A DNA stretch of 15,765 nucleotides from an uncultured Clostridia bacterium (GTDB lineage Bacteria > Bacillota > Clostridia > Christensenellales > Aristaeellaceae): contig CAKTXH010000051.1 of NCBI GenBank assembly GCA_934630975.1, forward strand, positions 1-15,765, written 5' to 3'. Numbering within the stretch: position 1 is the stretch's first letter; each line of letters opens with the position of its first letter. Of the stretch, positions 6,886-14,002 are shown piece by piece. The notes below the pieces were generated by a model. It worked only from the letters and a program-made list of their open reading frames with translations, ran no database searches and was not told the origin of the DNA. The position numbers were made by a program, and so were the translations under genes.

Positions 6886-7653
6886 ATGGATCAATTTTCC
6901 AGAACAGAACTTGTGCTCGGCACGGCTGCCGTCGCGCATTTGAAAACCTGCCGCGTCGCGATTTTCGGCGTGGGCGGCGTCGGCGGCTATGCCGCGGAAG
7001 CGCTTGTCCGCAGCGGCGTCGGGGCCATCGACCTCTACGACGACGACCGCGTGTGCCTCACCAACCTGAACCGCCAGCTCATCGCCACGCGTAAGACCGT
7101 CGGCCAGTATAAGGTGGACGCGATGGAGCAGCGCCTGCACGACATCAACCCGAAAGTTGAAATTCGCACCTATAAGATGTTTTATATGCCGGATACCGCC
7201 GATCAGGTGGATTTGACGCAGTACGACTATGTGGTGGACGCGGTGGATACCGTGACCGCCAAGCTCGAGCTGGTCTGCCGCGCCAAACGCGCAGGCGTTC
7301 GCATCATCAGCGCGATGGGCGCAGGCAATAAACTTGACCCTTCCCGCCTTCGCGTAGCCTACATCGAAAAAACGAGCGTCTGCCCGCTTGCCCGCGTCAT
7401 GCGCACCGAGCTGAAAAAGCGCAGAATCCGCAAACTGAAAGTCGTCTTTTCCGACGAGCAGCCCATCAAACCCGACGATGATCCCGCGCTCAGCTGCCGC
7501 AACCACTGCATCTGCCCGCCCGGCACGGTGCGTAAGTGCACCGCCCGGCGCGATATTCCCGGCAGCACGGCGTTCGTGCCGCCTGCGATGGGCATCATGA
7601 TCGCGTCTGAAATCGTTCGCGATTTGATCGCCGCTTCTTCAACTCAATCCTGA
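6886..7653 (+). CDS. tcdA: tRNA threonylcarbamoyladenosine dehydratase TcdA
   Basis: A 255-residue E1/ThiF-like ATPase that cyclises N6-threonylcarbamoyladenosine at position 37 of ANN-decoding tRNAs to its hydantoin form (ct6A). The nucleotide-binding motif GVGGVGG is at residues 28-34, the E1-family DDDRV...TNLNRQ at 52-64, and VVDAVDTV at 116-123. The C-terminal half carries cysteines at 204, 208, 210 and 218 (CRNHCICPPGTVRKC), as in Firmicutes members, perhaps a metal site. In E. coli it works with the CsdA desulfurase/CsdE system; the desulfurase in this window is in another operon. A lipoprotein gene follows 19 bases later. Other ThiF-fold enzymes are less likely because the sequence continues in the TcdA-specific way through PGSTAFVPP near the end. 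Confidence 0.94.
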   Translation: MDQFSRTELVLGTAAVAHLKTCRVAIFGVGGVGGYAAEALVRSGVGAIDLYDDDRVCLTNLNRQLIATRKTVGQYKVDAMEQRLHDINPKVEIRTYKMFYMPDTADQVDLTQYDYVVDAVDTVTAKLELVCRAKRAGVRIISAMGAGNKLDPSRLRVAYIEKTSVCPLARVMRTELKKRRIRKLKVVFSDEQPIKPDDDPALSCRNHCICPPGTVRKCTARRDIPGSTAFVPPAMGIMIASEIVRDLIAASSTQS

Positions 7654-7672
7654 CCTTTTCTCGGAGATCGCC

Positions 7673-8125
7673 ATGAAAAAACTTTTCCCGCTCCTCTTTG
7701 CGTCGCTTCTGCTGCTCAGCGGATGCGCGCAGAAGGATTCCGCCTCCCAAGCCGAACCTTCCGGCGACCTGACCATCGCGCTGGATTCTATCAGCGAAAC
7801 GCCGTCCTTTATCGACGGCAGCATCGACGGCCAGCCGATGCAGGTCATCGCCGTCCGCGATGCGGATGGCACGGTTCGTCTCTCGTATAATACCTGTCAG
7901 GTGTGCCAAGGCTCGCCGTGGGCCTATTTCGAGCTGCAAAACGGTCAGCTTGTCTGCCAGAACTGCGGCAATGCGTTCGATTTTTCTGCCATCGGTCAAA
8001 ATGGTTACGGCTGCATGCCGCTGATGGTGCCCGCTTATACGCTGACGGAAACAAGCGTCGTCATCCCGCATGATACGCTCGTTCAGGTCAAAGACGCGTT
8101 TGAGAATTGGAAGGTGTTCCCGTGA
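7673..8125 (+). CDS. DUF2318 family lipoprotein
   Basis: A 150-residue predicted lipoprotein. The signal peptide has lysines at 2-3, a hydrophobic core and a lipobox LLSGC with C18 as the lipidated cysteine. The mature part matches the DUF2318 type: a first CxxC (C75/C78, NTCQVC) and a second (C95/C98, LVCQNCG), with C114 near the end; these probably bind a metal or form redox-active disulfides. DUF2318 proteins are known beside iron-uptake and membrane redox genes, but their reaction is not established. GGAG sits upstream of the ATG. Its stop overlaps the GTG start of the next gene (GTGA), so the lipoprotein and the HMA-TauE-cupredoxin membrane protein should be made together. It probably acts on the outer face of the membrane. 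Confidence 0.86.
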   Translation: MKKLFPLLFASLLLLSGCAQKDSASQAEPSGDLTIALDSISETPSFIDGSIDGQPMQVIAVRDADGTVRLSYNTCQVCQGSPWAYFELQNGQLVCQNCGNAFDFSAIGQNGYGCMPLMVPAYTLTETSVVIPHDTLVQVKDAFENWKVFP

Positions 8126-9387
8126 CCCGATCCATGACTTGGCATGTGGAGGGCATGTTCTGCCCGCACTGTGAACAGACCATTCTCGGCGCGGTTTCCG
8201 GCCTTCCGGGGCTGTCCAACGCTCAGGTCAGCTATCGCGCCGCCACGCTCTGCGCCGATTGGGATCGCGAACGCCTTTCCGAAAAGCAGCTTGCCGATGC
8301 GCTGGCGGAACACGGCTATACGCTCAAAACCGCCCGTTCGCCCATCCGGGATGCGCTCGGCTTTGGAGGCGGCATTGCCGCGCTGCTTGCGCTGTTCCTC
8401 GCGGTGGATCGTTCGCCGCTCGGTACGTGGATTGCCGCGTTCCCGACCGCCAAAGCGGGCATGAGTCTCGGCGCGCTGTTTCTCGTCGGCCTGATGACTT
8501 CGCTGCACTGCGTCGCCATGTGCGGCGGCATCAACATCGCAGGCGCGGGAAATTCGCGCCGCGGGGCTGTGCTCTATAATCTGGGGCGCGTCCTTTCCTA
8601 TACGCTCATCGGCGCAGTCGTCGGCGCGCTGGGCAGCGTGTTCAGCCTGTCCAGCGCCATGCAGGCCGCCGTTCAGCTCTTCGCCGCCGCTTTTATGCTG
8701 CTGATGGCGCTGAATCTGCTGGGCTGCTTCCATTTTCTGCCGAAGATCCACCTGTCGAAAAAGCTGATCGGCCTGTTTCACAGCCGTTCGGCGCTGATCA
8801 TCGGCTTGGCCAACGGTCTGATGCCCTGCGGCCCGCTTCAGGCCATGCAGCTTTTCGCCCTTTCCACCGGAAGCTGGTACATGGGCGCGCTCTCCATGCT
8901 CTGCTTCAGCCTCGGCACCGTGCCGCTGATGCTGGGCCTCGGGCTGGTCAGCGGCAAGCTGAACCGCCGTTTTGCCGGGCCGATGCGGCTGGCTTCCGCC
9001 GCGCTGATTGCCGTCATGGGCATGAGCATGCTCCAAAACGCGCTGTCTCTGGCCGGAATTTCCGCGCCCACCGCCGTGCAAAGCGAAAGCACGGAGAACG
9101 GCGCAGCCTACCTTTCCGACGGCGTTCAGCTCGTGCATACCACGCTCGATTATCGCAGCTATGCGCCGATCACCGTCAAAGCCGGTATTCCCGTTCGCTG
9201 GACGATCACCGCCGACAGCCGCGTTTTAAACGGCTGCAACGAAGCGCTGGTCATCCCCGAATTCGGTATTCAAAAGGGACTTGCCCCGGGCGACAACGTG
9301 ATTGAATTCACGCCGACCGAAACCGGCACGTTTCCTTATTCCTGCTGGATGGGCATGATCCGCTCTTCGATCACCGTCGAACCGTAA
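8122..9387 (+). CDS. HMA - TauE/SafE-like membrane - cupredoxin fusion protein
   Basis: A 421-residue protein in three parts. Residues 1-70 are a heavy-metal-associated domain with the MxCxxC site (GMFCPHC, C14/C17). Residues about 80-315 are a polytopic membrane domain of the TauE/SafE, DsbD-like group, with the paired signatures LHCVAMCGG (C130/C134) and LMPCGPLQ (C236). Residues about 330-421 form a cupredoxin-like domain with NGCNEALVIP (C372) and YSCWMGMI (C408, M410, M412), good copper ligands. The GTG at 8122 is chosen: GGAAGG lies 7 bases upstream and it overlaps the previous stop; a TTG at 8107 and an ATG at 8134 are possible alternatives. Despite the family label, sulfite export is unlikely; the metal sites suggest copper or electron transfer across the membrane. 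Which metal and direction are unknown. Confidence 0.86.
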   Translation: MTRSMTWHVEGMFCPHCEQTILGAVSGLPGLSNAQVSYRAATLCADWDRERLSEKQLADALAEHGYTLKTARSPIRDALGFGGGIAALLALFLAVDRSPLGTWIAAFPTAKAGMSLGALFLVGLMTSLHCVAMCGGINIAGAGNSRRGAVLYNLGRVLSYTLIGAVVGALGSVFSLSSAMQAAVQLFAAAFMLLMALNLLGCFHFLPKIHLSKKLIGLFHSRSALIIGLANGLMPCGPLQAMQLFALSTGSWYMGALSMLCFSLGTVPLMLGLGLVSGKLNRRFAGPMRLASAALIAVMGMSMLQNALSLAGISAPTAVQSESTENGAAYLSDGVQLVHTTLDYRSYAPITVKAGIPVRWTITADSRVLNGCNEALVIPEFGIQKGLAPGDNVIEFTPTETGTFPYSCWMGMIRSSITVEP

Positions 9388-9402
9388 GGCCAAAATAAAC
9401 CC

Positions 9403-9430
9403 TTGACAAATCCTGCCGCTGTGGTATAAT
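9403..9430 (+). promoter_or_regulatory. tRNA-Pro promoter
   Basis: Consensus -35 TTGACA (9403-9408) and -10 TATAAT (9425-9430) with a 16-base spacer, 28 bases before the tRNA. The promoter begins 15 bases after the stop of the upstream membrane protein. Confidence 0.88.
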
Positions 9431-9458
9431 GTTTTGTGCTTGAAGATGTGTCTTCAAT

Positions 9459-9535
9459 CGGGGTGTAGCGCAGCTTGGTAGCGTGCTTGAATGGGGTTCA
9501 AGAGGCCGCGAGTTCGAATCTCGCCACTCCGACCA
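9459..9535 (+). tRNA. tRNA-Pro (anticodon GGG)
   Basis: A 77-base cloverleaf. The acceptor stem CGGGGTG pairs with CACTCCG (one G-U pair), D stem GCGC/GCGT, anticodon stem CTTGA/TCAAG around the loop ATGGGGT, which gives anticodon GGG for proline codons CCC and CCU. The T arm is GCGAG TTCGAAT CTCGC. Discriminator A and a genomically encoded CCA follow. It stands alone, between its own promoter and terminator. No attachment-site repeat of its 3' end was noticed in the window. Confidence 0.96.
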
Positions 9536-9540
9536 TGCAG

Positions 9541-9587
9541 AATGTCCATCATAGGATTTAATGATCCTACGATGGACATTTTTTATT
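9541..9587 (+). terminator. tRNA-Pro terminator
   Basis: A 17-base stem with one mismatch (9541-9557 with 9564-9580), loop TTAATG, then a T-rich run. It begins 6 bases after the CCA of the tRNA. Confidence 0.9.
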
Positions 9588-9653
9588 GAAAAAAGTCCCG
9601 ACCTCTTCCCGAAGTCAGAACTTTCTTGATTCCAAACAGCCCGTTTCATCACG

Positions 9654-9698
9654 CGCGCCCGAAAGGAGAAGTTCCCTCCGGGCGCGTTTTCTTTACTT
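9654..9698. terminator. GC-rich hairpin at the end of the TRAP operon
   Basis: CGCGCCCG (9654-9661) pairs with CGGGCGCG (9679-9686), and a T-rich run (TTTTCTTTACTTTTT) follows on the plus strand. It lies 6 bases past the stop of the minus-strand dehydrogenase. On the minus strand no T run follows, so it would stop plus-strand readthrough from the tRNA better than it would end the TRAP operon. Confidence 0.6.
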
Positions 9699-10664
9699 TT
9701 TCAAATATTCCCCGTTGACGATATCCCCGGGCGTATTGAGCGGTTCGCCGCGGTCAAACGCCACGATGTTATGGTAAACGTAATTCACCATGTTGATATC
9801 GTTGTCCTTGGTGTTGCCGCCCGCGTGCGCGCTGGCGACCACGTTATCCAGCGTCAGCAGCGGGTGATCCTTGGGCAGCGGCTCATGCTCGTAGGTATCC
9901 AGTCCCGCCGTCGCGATTTTGCCCGTGGTCAGCGCGTCAATCAGCGCCGCCTCGTCCACAATCGGGCCGCGCGCGGTATTGATGAGCATGGCCGTCGGCT
10001 TCATCTTGGCAAATTGTTCCGCGCCGATCATGCCGCGCGTCTCCTCGTTGAGCGGGCAGTGAATCGTAAAGATATCGCTCTGGCTGAGCAGCGTATCGAA
10101 ATCGACAAAGCGATAGCCGAACTGCTCTTCCTGCTCTTTCTGGCGCACGATGTCGTAATAGATCACGTTTGCGCCGAAGGCTGCCGCCAGCGCCGCGACC
10201 TTTTTGCCGATATGGCCCAGTCCCAGCACGCCGACCGTCTTGCCCTTGATCATGAACGAGCGGCCAAAATACTCCGTGCGCGGCCAGTGCCCTTCGCGAA
10301 GCTGACGGTTGATTTGCAGCAGGTTGCGATAGCCCGCCAGCATCAGCATGATGGCCAGCTCCGCCACAATGCCGGAATTCACGCCCGGGCAGGTCGCAAT
10401 CGGAATCCCGCGCTCGCCCCACGCTTTGAGATCCACGTGATCAAATCCCGCGCCCCAGCGCTGCCAGAATTTGACGTTCGGCGTATAGTTGATGATATCC
10501 GGGTCGATATCCAGCCGGGAAATCAGATATTCGCAGTCCGCCAGGTTGCCGTAAGCCTCCGGGGAGAGCGCGTCCACCAGTTCAAACCCTTCCGGCACGT
10601 TTTCGTGCAGCGCGTCGTATGCGCCCGGAAAGTAAATGCCGACAAGGCCAATTTTCTTCGCCAT
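9693..10664 (-). CDS. D-2-hydroxyacid dehydrogenase (NAD-dependent)
   Basis: A 323-residue enzyme of the D-isomer 2-hydroxyacid dehydrogenase family (phosphoglycerate, glyoxylate and D-lactate dehydrogenase relatives), which interconverts 2-oxo acids and D-2-hydroxy acids with NAD(P)H. The Rossmann motif GLGHIG is at residues 148-153 with D171 at the end of the second strand, favouring NAD. The catalytic triad is R232 (NTARGPIVDE), E261 (YEHEP) and H280 (SAHAGGNT). No ACT domain follows, so it is not a typical long serA. The start is the ATG at 10664, with AAAGGAG about 10 bases upstream; the open frame upstream runs through a hairpin. Last gene of the TRAP operon, 28 bases after that hairpin. 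Inference: it handles the 2-oxo or 2-hydroxy acid imported by the transporter. The substrate cannot be read from sequence. Confidence 0.93.
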   Translation of the reverse strand: MAKKIGLVGIYFPGAYDALHENVPEGFELVDALSPEAYGNLADCEYLISRLDIDPDIINYTPNVKFWQRWGAGFDHVDLKAWGERGIPIATCPGVNSGIVAELAIMLMLAGYRNLLQINRQLREGHWPRTEYFGRSFMIKGKTVGVLGLGHIGKKVAALAAAFGANVIYYDIVRQKEQEEQFGYRFVDFDTLLSQSDIFTIHCPLNEETRGMIGAEQFAKMKPTAMLINTARGPIVDEAALIDALTTGKIATAGLDTYEHEPLPKDHPLLTLDNVVASAHAGGNTKDNDINMVNYVYHNIVAFDRGEPLNTPGDIVNGEYLKK

Positions 10665-10685
10665 TGCTTCTTTCTCCTTTTGAAC

Positions 10686-10730
10686 AAAACAAAGCCCTCT
10701 TCGTCCGCCTTCGTCGGACGAAGAGGGCTT
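10686..10730 (-). terminator. Intercistronic hairpin, terminator or attenuator
   Basis: Perfect 16-base stem (AAGCCCTCTTCGTCCG, 10692-10707, with 10715-10730) and a 7-base loop. On the minus strand it begins 9 bases after the stop of the TAXI protein gene and is followed by TTTGTTTTGTT. It should stop much of the transcription before the dehydrogenase gene, either ending the operon or lowering the dehydrogenase relative to the binding protein. Confidence 0.85.
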
Positions 10731-10739
10731 GAACGTCAA

Positions 10740-11687
10740 TTACTCCAACACGCCGACCTCGCGATAGTAGCGCGCGGCGCCCTCGTGAATCGGCACGCCC
10801 GCCAGATCGGTGCAAGCCGCCTCGAGGCTGGCCTTCTTCAGCGCGGCATGCGTCTCGGTGAGAACGTCCCAGTTCTCCCAGAAGGTCTTGGTCATCTGGT
10901 AGACGGTCTCCTCGTCCACGTCGGCGGTGATGAACAGGGTAAGCTTGACCGCGGAGGTCGGCACATCCTCATCCTGACCCGCATACGTGCCGGCCGGGAT
11001 GGTGTAGCTCGCGTACCACGGATAATCCGCCTTGAGCGCCTCGACGGTCTCCGCCGGGATCGGCAGAATCTTCGCGTCGGTGGTGGTCATGATCTGGGTG
11101 ACAGCCGCGTTCGGCGTACCGGCCATGACCCAAACGCCGTCAAGCTGCTTGTTGCTCATCGCGTCGGCGGATTCGCTCGTGCCCATGTATTCGGCCTTGA
11201 GATCGTCGAGCGTCTTGCCCAGCAGGGAGAGATGCACGGTCGCCTCATCGACAGTCGTAGAACCCGCCGCGCCGACGGAGATGTGCTTGCCGATCAGGTC
11301 TTCCAGCGTCTCGATGCCGCTGTCCTTGGTCACAACGACCTGATTCGGGTTATAATACAGGCCCGCGAAGATGCGCAGGTTCTCGTTCGGGTAGCCTTCG
11401 AAGCTGTCCGTGCCCTGCTGCGCCTGATAGACGAGGTTCGCGTTGGCGATGCCGATCTGCGCCTCGCCGTCCAACGCCTGATTCAGGTTATCAATACCGC
11501 CGCCGGAAGGCGTGGCGGTCGCGCGCATGCCCTCGATGTTGTCGTTCCAAAGCTGGCAGATGGTCGCGCTGATCGGGTAGAACGTGGAAGACGTGCCCGC
11601 GGTGACGAAGTTGATGTCCGCGGCGAGCGCGCTCGACGCGCCCAGCACGGTTGCCGTGCAGAGCGCGGCGGCAAGCCATTTTTTCAT
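10740..11687 (-). CDS. TAXI family TRAP transporter substrate-binding protein
   Basis: A 315-residue extracytoplasmic solute-binding protein of the TAXI type (TRAP-associated extracytoplasmic immunogenic). The signal peptide has lysines at 2-3, a hydrophobic stretch and cleavage near ALAA-D (residues 21-24). The mature start FVTAGTSSTFYPIS matches the TAXI hallmark GT(A/S)xGTYYP in a slightly altered form, and the later blocks (IGIANANLVYQAQQG, RIFAGLYYNPNQVV, SVGAAGSTT) are typical. No lipobox cysteine is seen, unusual for a monoderm and worth noting; it may be tethered by the permease or released. The ATG at 11687 has AAGGAG 9 bases upstream. It follows the fused permease in the operon. Related proteins bind C4-dicarboxylates, glutamate or similar acids; substrate unknown. 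Confidence 0.94.
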   Translation of the reverse strand: MKKWLAAALCTATVLGASSALAADINFVTAGTSSTFYPISATICQLWNDNIEGMRATATPSGGGIDNLNQALDGEAQIGIANANLVYQAQQGTDSFEGYPNENLRIFAGLYYNPNQVVVTKDSGIETLEDLIGKHISVGAAGSTTVDEATVHLSLLGKTLDDLKAEYMGTSESADAMSNKQLDGVWVMAGTPNAAVTQIMTTTDAKILPIPAETVEALKADYPWYASYTIPAGTYAGQDEDVPTSAVKLTLFITADVDEETVYQMTKTFWENWDVLTETHAALKKASLEAACTDLAGVPIHEGAARYYREVGVLE

Positions 11688-11723
11688 AGTCGGATTCTCC
11701 TTCATTCCTTTTGTTTATTCTTG

Positions 11724-11746
11724 ATGCTGATTTCTCCGTTCAGCAT
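11724..11746 (-). repeat. Small hairpin in the leader of the TAXI gene
   Basis: ATGCTGA (11724-11730) and TCAGCAT (11740-11746) form a perfect 7-base stem with a 9-base loop, between the dispersed repeat and the ribosome-binding site of the TAXI gene. It could stabilise the 5' end of a processed TAXI message. Function is a guess. Confidence 0.4.
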
Positions 11747-11762
11747 AGGAATCTGATCATCC

Positions 11763-11813
11763 GGGGCTTCGCCCCGCCAAAGGGCTTTCCGCTCGCCCTT
11801 TGGAAACCTTCGG
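11763..11813. repeat. Dispersed palindromic repeat, copy 2
   Basis: GGGGCTTCGCCCC (11763-11775), then CCAAAGGGC (11777-11785) paired with GCCCTTTGG (11795-11803), then AAACCTTCGG. The arms are identical to copy 1 at 508-590 except for one base in the first palindrome's loop. It lies in the 147-base gap between the TRAP permease (upstream on the minus strand) and the TAXI gene. Confidence 0.78.
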
Positions 11814-11834
11814 ATTCACCCCGCGAAATTGACA

Positions 11835-13823
11835 TTACGCCTGAACCAAAGGTTTCATTTTTGAAAGCACCGCGCGGTCGATGACGACTTCCGCCGCGAT
11901 GAGCGCCAGCGCCGCGATATCGGTCGCGAACGTCGGGTTGACAAAGAGCAAGCCGCCCGCGACCAGCATCACGCGGGTCACGATGCGCAGGGCCGTCACG
12001 CCGGTGCTGTATTTCTGCATCGGCAGGCCGGAAAGCCCTTCCGCAATCGCGAGCACGCCGAGCGTCGCCGTCACGAACGTGCGGAGGGTTTCGCTCAGTG
12101 CCACGCCCTCCGTGCTGCCGTAGAGCAAAACGGGGTTATTGAGAAAGAAGAACGGCAGGATGAAGCCCGCGATGCCCAGCTTCATGGCAATCAGCGAAGT
12201 CTTGGTCATATTGCTGTCCGCGATACCCGCGGCGACATAGCTGCTCATGGCGACCGGCGGGGTGATGTTGGACAGGCAGGCGTAGATGAGGCAGAACATG
12301 TTCGCCGCCATCTCCGTCGCGCCGACGCCGCGCAGCACCGGCACGGCCACGACGTACACAATGACATACGCCGCCACGCCCGGCACACCCATGCCCAGGA
12401 TGATGGACATGATCATTACCATCAGGCCGCCGAGGAACAGGTGACCGTCGCCGACCACGCGCAGAATCAAGTTGCCGAAGTTCAGGCCGAGGCTGGTCAT
12501 GTTGACCGAGCCGATGATCACGCCGATGATGATGCAGCTGATGCCCACGCCGATGGCGCTGCGGCTGCCTTCCACGGTCGCCTGCACGATGGTCTTCAAA
12601 TCCATGCGCGTTTCCCTGCGGAGCCACGACACGGGGATGGTGACAAAAATCGCGACAATCGCGGCGAACAGCGGCGTATAACCGGTGAACATCAGCGCCA
12701 GCAGCACGACCAGCGGAATGAGCAGGTGGCCGCGCTCCCTGAGCACCTTGCCCGCCTGCGGGATATTCTCCTTGGAAAGACCGGACAGGCCGAGGCGCTT
12801 GGCCTCCAGATGCACCGAGTAGAGCAGAGAGAGATAATACAGGAACGCCGGAATCGCCGCCGCCAGCATCACCTTGGTGTAGCTGACGCACATGAATTCC
12901 GCCATCACGAAACCGACAGCGCCCATGATCGGCGGGGTGAACTGGCCGCCCGTGGAAGCGACGGCTTCCACCGCCGCGGCAAAATCCTTTTTATAGCCCG
13001 TCTTTTTCATCAGCGGGATGGTGATCGTGCCGGTCGTCGCCACGTTGGCGATAGCCGAGCCGTTGATCATGCCCATCAGCGCGGAGGCGATGACCGCCAC
13101 CTTCGCCGGGCCGCCGGGGGTCTGACCCACCAGCGTCAGCGCAATATCGTTGATGAACTGGGAAAATCCGCTGTACTTGAGAAACGCGCCAAAGAGCACG
13201 AATACGAAAATATACGTCGCGGAAACGCCCGCGCCCGTGCCGAGAATTCCGTTGGTATCCCACACCAGCGCCTTAACGACGCGCTTGAGCGTAAAGGCGC
13301 TCGTGCCGAACGTGCCGGGGATGTATTTGCCCCAAACCGCAAAATAGGACAGAAAGATCAGCGCAATGATGGCGAGGTTGCCGCTCGCACGCCGCGCCGC
13401 TTCAAACGCGACAACCAGACAGACCACGCCGACCCACACATCCGTGCTGTTCAGCCGCCCGGTTTTGGCAATCGCGTCGTATCGCATGAACAGGTAGCCG
13501 TAACTGAGAATCGCCGCGGCAATCAGCGCGATATCCCAAACCGGCATCAGCTTGCGGCGGCGGCGCTCCTTCTTGAACGTCGGATACAGCGTAAACGCCA
13601 GCGGCAGCAGAAACATGATGTGCGCCGTGCGGAGCTTGACCGCGCCGAGCGTGCCGAACATGTTCGCCCAGACCTGAAACACCGCCCAAATGAGCAGCAC
13701 CGCCGTGAGCGCCTTTTCCATCGGGCCGATATACACGCGCAGGCGGCTGTCCGCGTCCTTTTCTTCAACCAGCTTTTGTGCCTTGTCGTCCAGCTCGGTC
13801 TGCGAGACGGTCTTTTCTTCCAT
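11835..13823 (-). CDS. TRAP transporter fused permease subunit (4TM/12TM)
   Basis: A 662-residue membrane protein, the fused small and large permease subunits (DctQ plus DctM) that partner TAXI proteins; ion-driven uptake of organic acids. After a charged N-terminal tail of about 45 residues come the first membrane helices (ALTAVLLIWAVFQVW onward), then the DctM-type blocks FGAFLKYSGFSQFI, INGSAIANVATTGT, STGGQFTPPIMGAVGF and NITPPVAMSSYVAAGIA. The two PPI/PPV-containing repeats are the TRAP large-subunit signatures. Length is normal for the fusion. The start is the ATG at 13823, because GGAGG lies 8 bases upstream; the open frame extends to 13865 but that part lies close to the promoter. First gene of the operon, with the TAXI gene and dehydrogenase after it. 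Confidence 0.95.
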   Translation of the reverse strand: MEEKTVSQTELDDKAQKLVEEKDADSRLRVYIGPMEKALTAVLLIWAVFQVWANMFGTLGAVKLRTAHIMFLLPLAFTLYPTFKKERRRRKLMPVWDIALIAAAILSYGYLFMRYDAIAKTGRLNSTDVWVGVVCLVVAFEAARRASGNLAIIALIFLSYFAVWGKYIPGTFGTSAFTLKRVVKALVWDTNGILGTGAGVSATYIFVFVLFGAFLKYSGFSQFINDIALTLVGQTPGGPAKVAVIASALMGMINGSAIANVATTGTITIPLMKKTGYKKDFAAAVEAVASTGGQFTPPIMGAVGFVMAEFMCVSYTKVMLAAAIPAFLYYLSLLYSVHLEAKRLGLSGLSKENIPQAGKVLRERGHLLIPLVVLLALMFTGYTPLFAAIVAIFVTIPVSWLRRETRMDLKTIVQATVEGSRSAIGVGISCIIIGVIIGSVNMTSLGLNFGNLILRVVGDGHLFLGGLMVMIMSIILGMGVPGVAAYVIVYVVAVPVLRGVGATEMAANMFCLIYACLSNITPPVAMSSYVAAGIADSNMTKTSLIAMKLGIAGFILPFFFLNNPVLLYGSTEGVALSETLRTFVTATLGVLAIAEGLSGLPMQKYSTGVTALRIVTRVMLVAGGLLFVNPTFATDIAALALIAAEVVIDRAVLSKMKPLVQA

Positions 13824-13876
13824 TCTGTTTTCCTCCGGTGTGCGGGCCTTCATTGACCGCATCAAATTCGGGTATC

Positions 13877-13906
13877 AGTGTATCATATATCGCAACATTT
13901 TGTCAA
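13877..13906 (-). promoter_or_regulatory. TRAP operon promoter
   Basis: Minus strand: -35 TTGACA (13901-13906), 18-base spacer, -10 TACACT (13877-13882) with an extended TG element just upstream. Transcription would start about 45 bases before the chosen ATG, which supports that start over the in-frame ATGs at 13850-13865. Confidence 0.68.
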
Positions 13907-13931
13907 CGTGGTTGCCGTGTTTCTTTCAATC

Positions 13932-13972
13932 TTAAACAAAGCCGCTCTTTCCCGGCTTGGGAAAAGCGGCTT
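13932..13972 (-). terminator. Terminator after the peptidoglycan-binding protein gene
   Basis: AAGCCGCTCTTTCCC (13939-13953) pairs with GGGAAAAGCGGCTT (13959-13972) with one bulge; the minus strand then reads TTTGTTT. It lies 30 bases past the stop and closes the sortase-HAD-PG-binding operon. Confidence 0.82.
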
Positions 13973-14002
13973 GATGAATGTTTGAAAGTTTAGAACGGCG
14001 GC

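Noticed and set aside
8107..8121. TTG start for the HMA-TauE-cupredoxin protein
   Set aside because: It would place the GGAAGG ribosome-binding site inside the gene; the GTG at 8122 has correct spacing and overlaps the upstream stop.
9459..9587. tRNA-Pro as an integration site for a mobile element
   Set aside because: No integrase gene and no duplicated tRNA 3' end were seen within the window; the hairpin after it is a plain terminator.
9771..11756. 661-residue plus-strand open frame across the dehydrogenase and TAXI genes
   Set aside because: It spans two real genes, their gap and a terminator hairpin on the other strand; composition is rich in Arg, His, Val and Ala, as expected of a shadow.
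12441..13856. 471-residue plus-strand open frame opposite the TRAP permease
   Set aside because: Extremely rich in Arg, His, Gln and Asp, the pattern expected opposite hydrophobic membrane codons; no family features.
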